Shown here: one piece after another, positions 18,401 to 26,657 of the stretch
Position numbering within the stretch: the first letter of the stretch is position 1
How the letters are laid out: every line of letters starts with the position of its first letter
DNA from: Aquipseudomonas alcaligenes
GTDB lineage: Bacteria; Pseudomonadota; Gammaproteobacteria; Pseudomonadales; Pseudomonadaceae
Length of the DNA stretch: 64,000 nt
Direction of reading: 5' to 3'
NCBI RefSeq assembly: GCF_900156545.1
Contig: NZ_FTNW01000007.1
Location: 186,001-250,000, forward strand
Position numbers and translations under genes: made by a program
Notes under the pieces: model-generated
What the model was told of the DNA's origin: nothing
What the model saw: only the letters and a program-made list of their open reading frames with translations
The model's database searches: none

Positions 18401-18516
18401 CCCTCTCCCTTCGGGAGAGGGCTGGGGCGGCCCGCGTAGGGTGAGGGTGTTGTAGGCAACTCATAGCCGCCTGGTTGACCCTCACCCCCGGCCCCTCTCC
18501 CGGAGGGAGAGGGGAG
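18401..18516. repeat. REP-like dispersed palindromic element, copy 2 (inside the dpp operon)
   Basis: Same element as at 6281-6397, inverted: CCCTCTCCCTTCGGGAGAGGG (18401-18421) and CCTCTCCCGGAGGGAGAGG (18494-18513) with the arms GGGTGAGGGT and CCCTCACCCCC between. It lies between the second dppA-like gene and dppB. Confidence 0.8.
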
Positions 18517-18522
18517 CAGTGA

Positions 18523-20112
18523 TCATTGCTTGCGCTTCACATGGGTGAAATTGTTGGAGCCCAGCGGGCTGAGCACAAAGCCCTCGACATCCTTGCGCAG
18601 CACGGCGAACTGCTTGGGATGGGCGAGGGCGATCCAGGGCGCCTGCTGGTGGAAGATCGCCAGCGCCTCACGGTACAGCGCGGCACGGCGCTCCGGCTCG
18701 GCGACCCGGCGGGCCTCGCGGATCAGCTGGTCGAACTCCTTATGACACCAGCCTGCCTGGTTCTCACCGCTCGCGGCGGCGGCGCAGGACAGGTTGGGGG
18801 TCAGAAAGTTGTCCGGGTCGCCGTTGTCGCCGGCCCAGCCCATGAACACCAGATCGTGCTCGCCATTCTTGGCACGCTTGATCAGCTCGCCCCACTCGAA
18901 TACGCGGATGTCTGCCTGGATGCCGATGGCGGCCAGGTCGGCCTGCAGCATCTGTGCGCCGATGCCCGGGTTGGGGTTGGTCGGGCCGCCGCCAGGGCGG
19001 GTCCAGATGGACAGCTTCAAGCCTTTTGCATGCCCGGCCTCGGCCAGCAGCTGGCGGGCGCGTTCCAGGTCCTTGGGCCAGGGCTGCAGGCGCTCGTCGT
19101 GGCCGAACAGGGTGGCCGGGTAGGGTGCCGCCGCCAGGGTGGCGTTGCCTTCGCCGTACTGGGCGCGCAGGTAGGCCTGGCGGTCGAAGGCCAGGTTGAT
19201 GGCCTGGCGCACGCGCACATCATCCAGCGGCTTGTGCCGGGTGTTGATGGCGACATAGGCGGTGAGCAGCGAGTCCAGCTCCAGCACCTGCAGGTCCTTG
19301 TGCTCGCGCAGCGCCGGCACGTCGCTCGGGCGCGGAAACAGTGCCACCTGGCAGGCGCCGGCCTTGAGTTGTTGCACGCGCGTGTTGGGATCGGGGGTGA
19401 TGGCCAGCAGCAGGCGGTCGAGCACTGGCTTGCCGCCCCAGTAATGTGGATTGGCCGCGAAGCGCACCTGGGCGTCCTTGGCGTAGCGTTCGAAGATGAA
19501 GGGGCCGGTGCCGATCGGCTGGCTATTGAGCTTTTCCGGCGTATCGGCATCGAGCAGCTGTTCGGCGTACTCGGCGGAATAGATGGAGGTGAAGCCCATG
19601 GCCAGGTCGGCCAGGAAGGGCGCCTCGGGGTGTTTCAGGGTGAAGCGCACGCGGTGTTCGTCGAGCGCCTCGATCTCGGCGATCAGCTCGGCGAAGCCCA
19701 TGGCTTCGAAATAGGGGAAGCCACGCGGGGCCAGTTCGTGCCAGTCGTGCTCCTTGTCGCGCTGGCGCTGGAAGCTCCACAGCACGTCATCGGCATTCAG
19801 CTCGCGGCTCGGCGTGAACCAGGGCGTCTGATGAAATTTCACCCCCTTGCGCAGGGTGAAGGTGTAGGTCAGACCGTCGGCGCTGATCTCCCAGCTCTCG
19901 GCCAGGGCGGGGATGATGCGGGTGCTGCCGGGGGCGAACTGCACCAGACGCTCGTAGACCGTCTCGGCTGAGGCGTCGGCGGTGGTGGCGGCGGTGTACT
20001 GGACGATGTCGAAGCCTTCCGGGGCGGCCTCGGAGCAGACCACCAGGGACTGCGACTGGGCGAACACCGGCAGGCTGGCGCACAGGGCCAGAGGTATGAA
20101 CAGGCTGCGCAT
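18523..20112 (-). CDS. dppA: Dipeptide-binding protein DppA-like (second copy)
   Basis: 529 residues with a signal peptide (MRSLFIPLALCASLPVFA). SBP_bac_5 family: LVVCSEAAPEGFD at the mature start, YTFTLRKGVKFHQTPWF, and GTGPFIFERYAKDAQVRF. It is clearly a paralogue of the upstream 20171-21772 protein over the whole length, differing in many positions, so it is likely a different-specificity receptor for the same DppBCDF transporter. It follows that gene by 58 bases, which contain a strong hairpin. Confidence 0.92.
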   Translation of the reverse strand: MRSLFIPLALCASLPVFAQSQSLVVCSEAAPEGFDIVQYTAATTADASAETVYERLVQFAPGSTRIIPALAESWEISADGLTYTFTLRKGVKFHQTPWFTPSRELNADDVLWSFQRQRDKEHDWHELAPRGFPYFEAMGFAELIAEIEALDEHRVRFTLKHPEAPFLADLAMGFTSIYSAEYAEQLLDADTPEKLNSQPIGTGPFIFERYAKDAQVRFAANPHYWGGKPVLDRLLLAITPDPNTRVQQLKAGACQVALFPRPSDVPALREHKDLQVLELDSLLTAYVAINTRHKPLDDVRVRQAINLAFDRQAYLRAQYGEGNATLAAAPYPATLFGHDERLQPWPKDLERARQLLAEAGHAKGLKLSIWTRPGGGPTNPNPGIGAQMLQADLAAIGIQADIRVFEWGELIKRAKNGEHDLVFMGWAGDNGDPDNFLTPNLSCAAAASGENQAGWCHKEFDQLIREARRVAEPERRAALYREALAIFHQQAPWIALAHPKQFAVLRKDVEGFVLSPLGSNNFTHVKRKQ

Positions 20113-20136
20113 GAGTTCTTCCTTCTATGGGAGAAC

Positions 20137-20160
20137 GGGCGGAACCCGCAGGTTCCGCCC
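20137..20160 (-). promoter_or_regulatory. Intercistronic hairpin between the two dppA-like genes
   Basis: A perfect 10-bp stem GGGCGGAACC/GGTTCCGCCC with a 4-base loop, 11 bases after the stop of the first dppA gene. No T-run follows on the transcript, so it is more likely a stabilising or processing hairpin than a terminator. Confidence 0.6.
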
Positions 20161-20170
20161 GGTGCACGGC

Positions 20171-21772
20171 TTACTTGCCGACGCCCACGCCATAGAAGGA
20201 GTTGAGTGCGAACGGACTGATCTTGAAGTCCTGCACGTTCTTGCGCATCGGCTGGTACACGGTGGAGTGGGCGATCGGGGTGATCGGCACCTGGGCCTTG
20301 AGCACGTGCTGGGCCTGTTTGTACAGCTCGGTGCGCTTGGCCACGTCGGAGGTCGCTTTGGCGGCCTTGACCAGCTTGTCGTAGTCCTCGAAGCACCACT
20401 TGGAGAAGTTGTTGCCGTCGACCGCGTCGCAGCCGTACAGGGTGCCCAGCCAGTTGTCCGGGTCGCCGTTGTCGCCGCTCCAGCCGATCAGCATGGCGTC
20501 GTGCTCGCCGCCCTTGGCGCGCTTCATGTACTCGCCCCATTCGTAGCTGACGATATTCGCCTTGATGCCGATCTTCGCCCAGTCGGCCTGGAGCATCTCG
20601 GCCATCAGCTTGGCGTTGGGGTTGTAGGGGCGCTGCACCGGCATGGCCCACAGGGTGATCTCGGTGCCTTCCTTGATGCCGGCGGCCTTGAGCAGGGTCT
20701 TGGCCTTCTCGGGGTCATAGGCCGGGTCCTTGACGCTGTCGTCGTAGGACCACTGGGTCGGCGGCATGGCGTTGACCGCCAGCTGGCCGGCGCCCTGGTA
20801 CACGGCGTCGATGATCGCCTGCTTGTTCACCGCCATGTCCAGCGCCTGGCGCACTTCGAGCTGGTCGAACGGCTTGTGGGTGACGTTGTAGGCGATGTAG
20901 CCGAGGTTGAAGCCCGGCTGCGAGGGCATGCTGAGGTTCGGGTCCTGCTTCAGCGACTCGAGGTCGGCCGGGCGCGGGAACAGGGTGATCTGGCATTCAC
21001 CCTTCTTCAGCTTCTGCATGCGCACCGAGGCGTCGGTGTTGATGGCGAAGATCAGGTTGTCGATCTTCACGTCTTCCGGCAGCCAGTAGTCCTTGTTGCC
21101 GGTGAAGCGGATCTGCGCGTCCTTCTGGTAGCGCTTGAACACGAACGGGCCGGTGCCGATCGGCTTCTGGTTGATGTCGGCGGCCTTGCCGGCCTTGAGC
21201 AGCTGGTCGGCGTATTCGGCGGACTGGATCGAGGCGAAGCTCATCGCCAGGTTCTGGATAAAGGCGGCGTCGACGCTGTTGAGGGTGAACCTGACGCTGT
21301 GGTCGTCGAGCTTCTCCACCTTGGCGATGTTGGCGTCCATGCCCATGTCGGTGAAGTAGGGGAATTCGGTGGGGTAGGCCTTACGGAACGGATGCTCCTT
21401 GTCGAGCATGCGGTTGAAGGTGAACAGCACGTCATCGGCGTTGAATTCACGGCTGGGTGTGAAGTACTCGGTGGTATGGAACTTCACGCCCTTGCGCAGG
21501 TGAAAGGTGTAGGTCAGGCCGTCGGCCGATACATCCCACTTCTCGGCCAGGCCCGGCACCACGGCGGTGCCGCCGCGTTCGAACTGCGTCAGGCGGTTGA
21601 ACATGGTTTCCGCGGCGGCATCGAAGTCGGTGCCGGTGGTGTACTGGCCCGGGTCGAAGCCGGCGGGGCTGCCTTCGGAGCAGAACACCAGGTTGCTGGC
21701 GGCGCTGGCGAACGGGGCGCTGGCGATCAGCCCAGCGGCGAGAAAAGCCTGGATGACGGCGTTCTTACGCAT
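20171..21772 (-). CDS. dppA: Dipeptide-binding protein DppA-like (first copy)
   Basis: 533 residues. Signal peptide MRKNAVIQAFLAAGLIAS cut near FASA; the mature part begins NLVFCSEGSPAGFDPGQY, a DppA signature. Further SBP_bac_5 markers: FHLRKGVKFHTTEYFTP, GTGPFVFKRYQKDAQIRF, SGDNGDPDNWLGTLYGCDA. Binds dipeptides in the periplasm and delivers them to DppBC. As first gene of the operon it has a leader with a GAGGT ribosome-binding site 5 bases from the ATG and a 16-base palindrome about 70 bases upstream. The outer-membrane porin and repressor genes that accompany dpp genes in P. aeruginosa are not seen in this window. Confidence 0.93.
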   Translation of the reverse strand: MRKNAVIQAFLAAGLIASAPFASAASNLVFCSEGSPAGFDPGQYTTGTDFDAAAETMFNRLTQFERGGTAVVPGLAEKWDVSADGLTYTFHLRKGVKFHTTEYFTPSREFNADDVLFTFNRMLDKEHPFRKAYPTEFPYFTDMGMDANIAKVEKLDDHSVRFTLNSVDAAFIQNLAMSFASIQSAEYADQLLKAGKAADINQKPIGTGPFVFKRYQKDAQIRFTGNKDYWLPEDVKIDNLIFAINTDASVRMQKLKKGECQITLFPRPADLESLKQDPNLSMPSQPGFNLGYIAYNVTHKPFDQLEVRQALDMAVNKQAIIDAVYQGAGQLAVNAMPPTQWSYDDSVKDPAYDPEKAKTLLKAAGIKEGTEITLWAMPVQRPYNPNAKLMAEMLQADWAKIGIKANIVSYEWGEYMKRAKGGEHDAMLIGWSGDNGDPDNWLGTLYGCDAVDGNNFSKWCFEDYDKLVKAAKATSDVAKRTELYKQAQHVLKAQVPITPIAHSTVYQPMRKNVQDFKISPFALNSFYGVGVGK

Positions 21773-21840
21773 GTTGACCTCATGTTTGTTGTGGTTGTCA
21801 TCGTGAGGGATGCCTTGTGGGCACCTTGCGTGAAACTATG

Positions 21841-21856
21841 CACGGCACATGCCGTG
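21841..21856. promoter_or_regulatory. Candidate operator palindrome upstream of dppA
   Basis: CACGGCA and TGCCGTG form a perfect inverted repeat with a 2-base centre, about 70 bases upstream of the dppA ATG. A TTGCCC at 21852-21857 (minus strand) overlaps it and a CATAGT lies about 15 bases further, a possible weak promoter. Position and symmetry suggest a regulator site; which protein binds is unknown. Confidence 0.35.
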
Positions 21857-21936
21857 GGCAAGCGCGAAACGCCTTGGAGTGTAGAAGCTGTGGCCAGGTT
21901 GTAACGGGTTGTCGCAATTCTGAAAGTCTGGTCAGG

Positions 21937-21977
21937 AAAAGCTGGCGCAGCGCCATCAGGTGATGACGACGCTGCGC
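21937..21977 (-). terminator. Intrinsic terminator after the SIMPL-domain gene
   Basis: An 8-bp stem GCGCAGCG/CGCTGCGC (21945-21977) encloses a second small stem CATCA/TGATG. On the minus strand it is followed by CAGCTTTTCC. It starts 6 bases after the SIMPL gene stop. Confidence 0.65.
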
Positions 21978-21983
21978 TCTCTA

Positions 21984-22697
21984 TCAGGGCAGTTGCACCT
22001 CGATCACGCCATCGGCGCTCATGCTCACGCGGCTGGTGCCGGCTTCGATCTGCGGTGCGGACTCGCTCTTGCTGAAGCTACCGCGGTCCATGGCCATGGC
22101 GCGCATCGGCATCACTGGCTGGAAGCCGCCGCTGTTCAGGTTCAGGCTGACCAGCTTGTAGCCCTTGCCGCCGACCGCTTCGGTGGCCAGCTGCGCGCGG
22201 GCCTTGAAGGCTTCGACCGCTTCCTTGATCAGGCTGTCCTCGCTGGTCTTGCGGGTATCCTCGGCCACGGCGAAGCTCATCTCGGCCATCTTCAGCTCGC
22301 CCAGCAGGTCGGCGGACAGCTGCGACAGGCGGGCGAACTCGGCGCTTTCCAGGCGCAGCTCGGCGCGCTCGCGCCAGGCGCTGATCTTGCTGCCTTCGTT
22401 CTCGTACACCGGGTAGCTCTGCCGGCTGCCCAGGCTGACTTTCACGCCCTGTACCTTGCGTGCCCTGTCGATGGCGGCGTTGAGGGTCTTGGTCACGCCG
22501 CTGGCCAGCGCGGCCGGGTCTTCGCTCTGCGCCTCGGTGTAGAGGGTGACGAACATGCGGTCGTGGGCCACTTCTTGGCTGACTTCCGCGCGCAGTGATA
22601 CCTGGTTGTAGCGCGGCTCCTCGGCCATGGCCGGCAGGCTGGCGACGGTGGCCAGGCCGAGGGCGAGGGTGGCGGCGAGACGGTTGAGTGCGTGCAT
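21984..22697 (-). CDS. SIMPL domain (DUF541) periplasmic protein
   Basis: 237 residues with a signal peptide (MHALNRLAATLALGLATVAS, cut after PAMA). The DUF541/SIMPL pattern is visible: VSLRAEVSQEVAHDRMFVTLYTEAQ at the mature start, the GSRQSYPVYENEGSKISAWR segment and the long helical LIKEAVEAFKARAQLATEAVG. Members are thought to assemble into oligomeric ring or cage structures in the periplasm, with no settled function. Single gene, divergent from roxS by 163 bases, with its own terminator. Confidence 0.88.
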   Translation of the reverse strand: MHALNRLAATLALGLATVASLPAMAEEPRYNQVSLRAEVSQEVAHDRMFVTLYTEAQSEDPAALASGVTKTLNAAIDRARKVQGVKVSLGSRQSYPVYENEGSKISAWRERAELRLESAEFARLSQLSADLLGELKMAEMSFAVAEDTRKTSEDSLIKEAVEAFKARAQLATEAVGGKGYKLVSLNLNSGGFQPVMPMRAMAMDRGSFSKSESAPQIEAGTSRVSMSADGVIEVQLP

Positions 22698-22860
22698 GGA
22701 AACTCCTTGCGGGTGATTGTCCTGGGGGTTGACGATGGAGTCAGACTATTCGGGTTAACACAGGTTCGCAGATTTTCTTTTGCCCGTTGCTGGCCGCTTC
22801 GCGCTGCGGCCGGTTGCCGCAGGCAGGCGGCCACCCCGGACCTCTGGTTATACTCGCCGC

Positions 22861-24135
22861 ATGTCACAGACCTCCATTTACGCTCCCGTCCAACTGCTCT
22901 CCGCCAGCCGGCAGAATCTCTGGCGTCTGACGCTGATCCGCCTGCTGGTGCTGGCCGCCCAGGCCGCCTCGGTGGGCATCGCCTATCTGTCCGGCATGGT
23001 GCCGCTGCCCTGGCTGCCGCTGTGCGCGACGCTCGCCGTTTCCCTCGGCCTGTGCCTGGTCACCGCGCTGCGCCTGCGCGGGCCGTGGCCGGTGACCGAG
23101 CTGGAGTACACGGTGCAACTGGCCTGCGACCTGGTGATCCACAGCGTGCTGTTGTACTACTCGGGCGGGCCGGCCAACCCCTTCGTTTCCTATTACCTGG
23201 TGCCGCTGACCATTGCCGCGGCTACCTTGCCCTGGCTGCATACCATGGCGCTGTGCGCCCTGGGCCTGGCCGGCTACAGCGTGCTGCTGTTCTGGCCGCA
23301 TCCGCTGAACATTCCGATGGCCCAGCGCGAGTTGTTGCTGATCTACGGTATGTGGCTTTCGGTAGCCATGGCGGCGGTGCTGATCACCTTCTTCGCCGCC
23401 AAGATGGCCGGTGCGCTGCGTCGCCAGGACGAACTGCAGGCCCTGCGTCGCGAGGAAGGCATGCGCGACCAGCAGCTGCTGGCGGTGGCGACCCAAGCCG
23501 CCGGCGCGGCCCATGAGCTGGGCACGCCACTGGCGACCATGAGCGTGCTGCTCAAGGAGCTGCGCCAGGAGTACCGTGACAAGCCGGCGTTGCAGGATGA
23601 CCTGGCCCTGCTGCAGGAGCAGGTGCAGCTGTGCAAGGACACTCTGCAACAGCTGGTGCGTGCCGCCGAGGCGGATCGCCGCCAGGCGGTGTTCGAGCAG
23701 ACTGCCGTGCAGTGGCTGGAGACTACTCTCAACCGCTGGCACCTGATGCGCCCCGAGGCCACCTATCGCTTCCAGTGCCTGGGTGCCGGTGCGGTGCCGC
23801 GTCTGCAGCCGCCGGCCGACCTGACCCAGGCGCTGCTCAATCTGCTGAACAACGCCGCCGATGCCTGCCCGGACAAGCTCGACATCCGCCTCGACTGGGA
23901 CGAGCAGTGGGTCAACCTGAGTATCCGTGACCACGGCGCCGGCGTGCCGCTGGCCATTGCCGAGCAGATCGGTCGACCGTTTTTTACCACCAAGGGCAAA
24001 GGCTTCGGCCTCGGCCTGTTCCTCAGCCAGGCCAGCGTGACGCGGGCTGGCGGTTCGGTGAAACTCTACAACCATGAAGAGGGCGGCACCCTGACGGAAC
24101 TGCGCCTGCCCAGACTGGGAGAGCAACATGTCTGA
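22861..24135 (+). CDS. roxS: Redox-sensing histidine kinase RoxS (RegB/PrrB family)
   Basis: 424 residues. About six membrane spans fill residues 25-180. The RegB quinone-sensing motif GGPANPF is at residues 102-108. The phospho-accepting histidine is H218 in AAHELGTPLATMS, and the ATP-binding lobe has LLNNAADACPD (N box), DHGAGVPL and KGFGLGLFLSQ (G boxes). RegB-type kinases respond to respiratory redox state; in P. aeruginosa RoxSR controls the cyanide-insensitive oxidase. The ATG at 22861 has no Shine-Dalgarno sequence, but TATACT sits 6 bases upstream, hinting at a leaderless transcript. Overlaps roxR by 8 bases. Confidence 0.93.
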   Translation: MSQTSIYAPVQLLSASRQNLWRLTLIRLLVLAAQAASVGIAYLSGMVPLPWLPLCATLAVSLGLCLVTALRLRGPWPVTELEYTVQLACDLVIHSVLLYYSGGPANPFVSYYLVPLTIAAATLPWLHTMALCALGLAGYSVLLFWPHPLNIPMAQRELLLIYGMWLSVAMAAVLITFFAAKMAGALRRQDELQALRREEGMRDQQLLAVATQAAGAAHELGTPLATMSVLLKELRQEYRDKPALQDDLALLQEQVQLCKDTLQQLVRAAEADRRQAVFEQTAVQWLETTLNRWHLMRPEATYRFQCLGAGAVPRLQPPADLTQALLNLLNNAADACPDKLDIRLDWDEQWVNLSIRDHGAGVPLAIAEQIGRPFFTTKGKGFGLGLFLSQASVTRAGGSVKLYNHEEGGTLTELRLPRLGEQHV

Positions 24136-24688
24136 CGAACACCTCCACGACCAGGAAGAACACCCGCACCTGCTGCTGGTGGACGACGACGCCACCTTCA
24201 CCCGCGTGATGGCGCGCGCCATGGAGCGTCGCGGCCTGCGCGTGAGCGTGGCCAACTCGGCGGACGAAGGCCTGGCCCTGGCCAAGGAGGACCTGCCCGA
24301 CTACGCCGTGCTCGACCTGAAGATGGAAGGGGATTCCGGCCTGGTGCTGCTGCCCAAGTTGCTGGAGCTGGATGCCGAGATGCGCGTGGTGATCCTCACC
24401 GGCTACTCCAGCATCGCTACCGCAGTGGAAGCCATCAAGCGCGGTGCCACCAACTACCTGTGCAAGCCGGCCGACGCCGACGACGTGCTCACCGCGCTGC
24501 TCTCCGAGCATGCCGACCTCACCACCCTGGTGCCGGAAAACCCGATGTCGGTGGACCGCCTGCAGTGGGAGCATATCCAGCGTGTGCTGGCCGAGCATGA
24601 TGGCAACATTTCCGCCACTGCGCGGGCGCTGGGCATGCACCGGCGCACCCTGCAACGCAAGCTGCAGAAACGCCCGGTTCGTCGCTGA
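24128..24688 (+). CDS. roxR: Response regulator RoxR (RegA/PrrA/ActR family)
   Basis: 186 residues. The receiver domain has the acidic triad LVDDDATFTR, phospho-acceptor D63 in YAVLDLKMEGDSG, and the conserved TGY and K in LCKPADADD. A short linker leads to the Fis-type helix-turn-helix NISATARALGMHRRTLQRKLQKR, the almost invariant DNA-binding end of RegA proteins. Partner of RoxS, translationally coupled by an 8-base overlap. A stem-loop follows 12 bases after the stop, before the AEC permease gene. Confidence 0.94.
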   Translation: MSDEHLHDQEEHPHLLLVDDDATFTRVMARAMERRGLRVSVANSADEGLALAKEDLPDYAVLDLKMEGDSGLVLLPKLLELDAEMRVVILTGYSSIATAVEAIKRGATNYLCKPADADDVLTALLSEHADLTTLVPENPMSVDRLQWEHIQRVLAEHDGNISATARALGMHRRTLQRKLQKRPVRR

Positions 24689-24699
24689 ACCTCTCCCAA

Positions 24700-24729
24700 G
24701 GCGCAGGGCGGCAGCCCCCGCACTGCGCC
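24700..24729 (+). terminator. Stem-loop after roxR, possible weak terminator
   Basis: A 7-bp stem GGCGCAG/CTGCGCC with a 16-base loop, 12 bases after the roxR stop. There is no T-run, so termination would need Rho or be partial. Confidence 0.35.
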
Positions 24730-24806
24730 GATTGAAAGCCCGGTGAAAGCCTTTCTCCGACTGCAGCGGTTATCATTAGCCGCCTAATCAAGTAGTCGGG
24801 GCTGCC

Positions 24807-25748
24807 ATGCTCGCCGTTGTCCAGCAGACACTCGCCATCACCGCGCCGGTGTTCTCCATGCTGTTCCTCGGCGTGGCGCTCAAGCGCCTGGCACTGATCG
24901 ACGCGCAGTTCATCGGTACCGCTTCGGCGCTGGTGTTCAACGTCAGCATGCCGGTCATGCTGTTCCTCGCGATCCTCCACGCCGACCTCAGTACCGCGCT
25001 GCAGCCGGCGCTGCTCGGCTACTTCCTGCTGGCCACGGTCATCGGCTTTCTGCTGGCCTGGGGCTGGGCCATCCTGCGGGTGCCGCGCGCGGACCGCGGC
25101 ATCTACGTGCAGGGGGCGTTTCGTGGCAATAACGGCATCATCGGCCTGGCCCTGGCCGCGAGCCTTTATGGCGACTACGGCCTGTCACTGGGTGGCATCC
25201 TCGGCGGGGTGGTGATTCTCAGCTACAACACCCTCTCGGTGATTGTGCTGGAGGTCTACAACCCCAATGCCCGCGCCAGCGCCTGGAGCATCCTCAAGGG
25301 TATTCTGCGCAACCCGCTGATACTCGGCGTGCTGGCGGCCATTCCTTTCGCCTACTGGCAGATTCGCCTGCCGGTCTGGCTGGCCACCTCGGGGGAGTAT
25401 CTGGCGCAACTGACCCTGCCGCTGGCGCTGATCTGCATCGGCGGCACGCTGTCGCTGGCCTCCTTGCGTGCCAGCAGCGGCCTGGCCCTTGGAGCCAGTC
25501 TGATGAAAGTCGTCTGGCTGCCGATACTGGGCACGGCGGGCGCCTACTTCTGCGGCTTTCGCCAGGCCGAACTGGCCATTCTCTTCCTCTACTTTGCCAG
25601 CCCGACTGCTGCGGCCAGCTTCGTCATGGCCAAGGCGGCCGGCGGCAACCACGAACTGGCGGCGGCGATCATCGTCATCACCACCCTGCTGGCGGTGGTT
25701 ACCACCAACATCGGCCTGCTCGTGCTGCAATGGGGCGGCTGGATCTGA
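24807..25748 (+). CDS. AEC family transporter (auxin efflux carrier-like permease)
   Basis: 313 residues with about ten hydrophobic segments. The family pattern is seen in APVFSMLFLGVALKRLALID at the start, FNVSMPVMLFLAIL (the conserved N and P), and RGNNGIIGLALAASLYG. The second half repeats the arrangement with LPLALICIGGTLSLASLRA and FASPTAAASFVMAKAAGG. AEC proteins export or import small organic acids; the substrate here is not predictable. It lies between roxR and the mag operon on the same strand with a 100-base gap to magA. Confidence 0.88.
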   Translation: MLAVVQQTLAITAPVFSMLFLGVALKRLALIDAQFIGTASALVFNVSMPVMLFLAILHADLSTALQPALLGYFLLATVIGFLLAWGWAILRVPRADRGIYVQGAFRGNNGIIGLALAASLYGDYGLSLGGILGGVVILSYNTLSVIVLEVYNPNARASAWSILKGILRNPLILGVLAAIPFAYWQIRLPVWLATSGEYLAQLTLPLALICIGGTLSLASLRASSGLALGASLMKVVWLPILGTAGAYFCGFRQAELAILFLYFASPTAAASFVMAKAAGGNHELAAAIIVITTLLAVVTTNIGLLVLQWGGWI

Positions 25749-25848
25749 CCAGCGAGATGTGAAGCGCTGCCGATCCGCAGTGCGGCGCGATTGCCTGGCG
25801 CGCTGGCGCCGGCTAGCCTATGCGCTTCGCGCCTTTAAAGGATTAATC

Positions 25849-26634
25849 ATGCGCCCCCTGCTGTTGTCGGCATGTCTGACGTTCGCGTCGCTTGCCTGGG
25901 CAGACCCCTCCGCCAGTCTGGAAGGCCCCACGGCAGGCTGGCGCCACGACGGCCTGCTCGAGCGCGCGGCCGACGCCCGCGTGGCCTATCCGACGCCGCC
26001 CATCGATCGCGGCGGCCAGCGCGGCCGCAGCCTGATCGCCGGCAAGCTCGAAGGTACCCAGGGCCTGCGCCAGCCGCATGTGCTGGCAGTCAACGGCAAT
26101 CCCCTGCCTCTATACACCGACACCGAAGGTCGCTTCGTCCGCCCCTATAACTTCGGCGCCGGCTCCAACAGTGTCGAACTGCGCGCCGATGGCAAGCCGC
26201 TGCGCCGCGTGCAGTTCTATGAAGCCAACCACCTCAAGACCCCGGCGCGGGTGCGCATCGTCCTCGGTTGGGACGACCCCAAGGCCGAGCTCGACCTGCA
26301 TGTGATCACCCCCGACGGCCAGCACGCCTACTGGGCCGACCCGGTGATGAGCAACGGCGGCGGCCTCGACGTGGACAGCGTCGACGGTCCCGGCCCGGAG
26401 ATGTTCACCATGACCGCGCCGCTGCGTGGCACCTACCTGGTGTACGTCAACTACTGGGGCAACCTGGGCAGCCAGGGCTACAACTTCCAGGCCGGCAGCA
26501 ACCAGAACGAGGTGATCACCTCGCAGATCAGCCTGGTGTTCAACGAGAACACCGTCAATGAGCGGCGCGAGACCTTCGTCGTGCCGCTGCGCACCATCGG
26601 CGAATTGCTGCCGGTGAAGTCCTTCAACTACTGA
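25849..26634 (+). CDS. magA: MagA: YfaP-like periplasmic protein (DUF2135)
   Basis: 261 residues with signal peptide (MRPLLLSACLTFASLAWA). The C-terminal DUF2135 beta-sandwich starts VRIVLGWDDPKAELDLHVITPDG (residues about 135-157), with the DLDLH-like motif as ELDLH, then GPGPEMFTMTAPLRGTYLVYVNYWG. First gene of the six-gene operon that in P. aeruginosa is called magA-magF. The ATG at 25849 is preceded by AAAGGA at a good distance; the upstream frame extension lacks sense. Same architecture as MagF at the other end of the operon. Its role is unknown; it probably partners MagD in the periplasm. Confidence 0.85.
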   Translation: MRPLLLSACLTFASLAWADPSASLEGPTAGWRHDGLLERAADARVAYPTPPIDRGGQRGRSLIAGKLEGTQGLRQPHVLAVNGNPLPLYTDTEGRFVRPYNFGAGSNSVELRADGKPLRRVQFYEANHLKTPARVRIVLGWDDPKAELDLHVITPDGQHAYWADPVMSNGGGLDVDSVDGPGPEMFTMTAPLRGTYLVYVNYWGNLGSQGYNFQAGSNQNEVITSQISLVFNENTVNERRETFVVPLRTIGELLPVKSFNY

Positions 26635-26657
26635 ACGCTCCTGCGGAGTCTTTACCT

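Noticed and set aside
19982-21904. 640-codon plus-strand frame antisense to dppA
   Set aside because: Its Val/Gly/Leu/His-rich translation is typical of an antisense shadow; dppA on the other strand is certain.
25837-25842. AAAGGA before magA as an RsmA binding site
   Set aside because: MagD is reported to be under Gac/Rsm control in P. aeruginosa, but this is the only GGA in the 100-base gap and is equally explained as the Shine-Dalgarno sequence.
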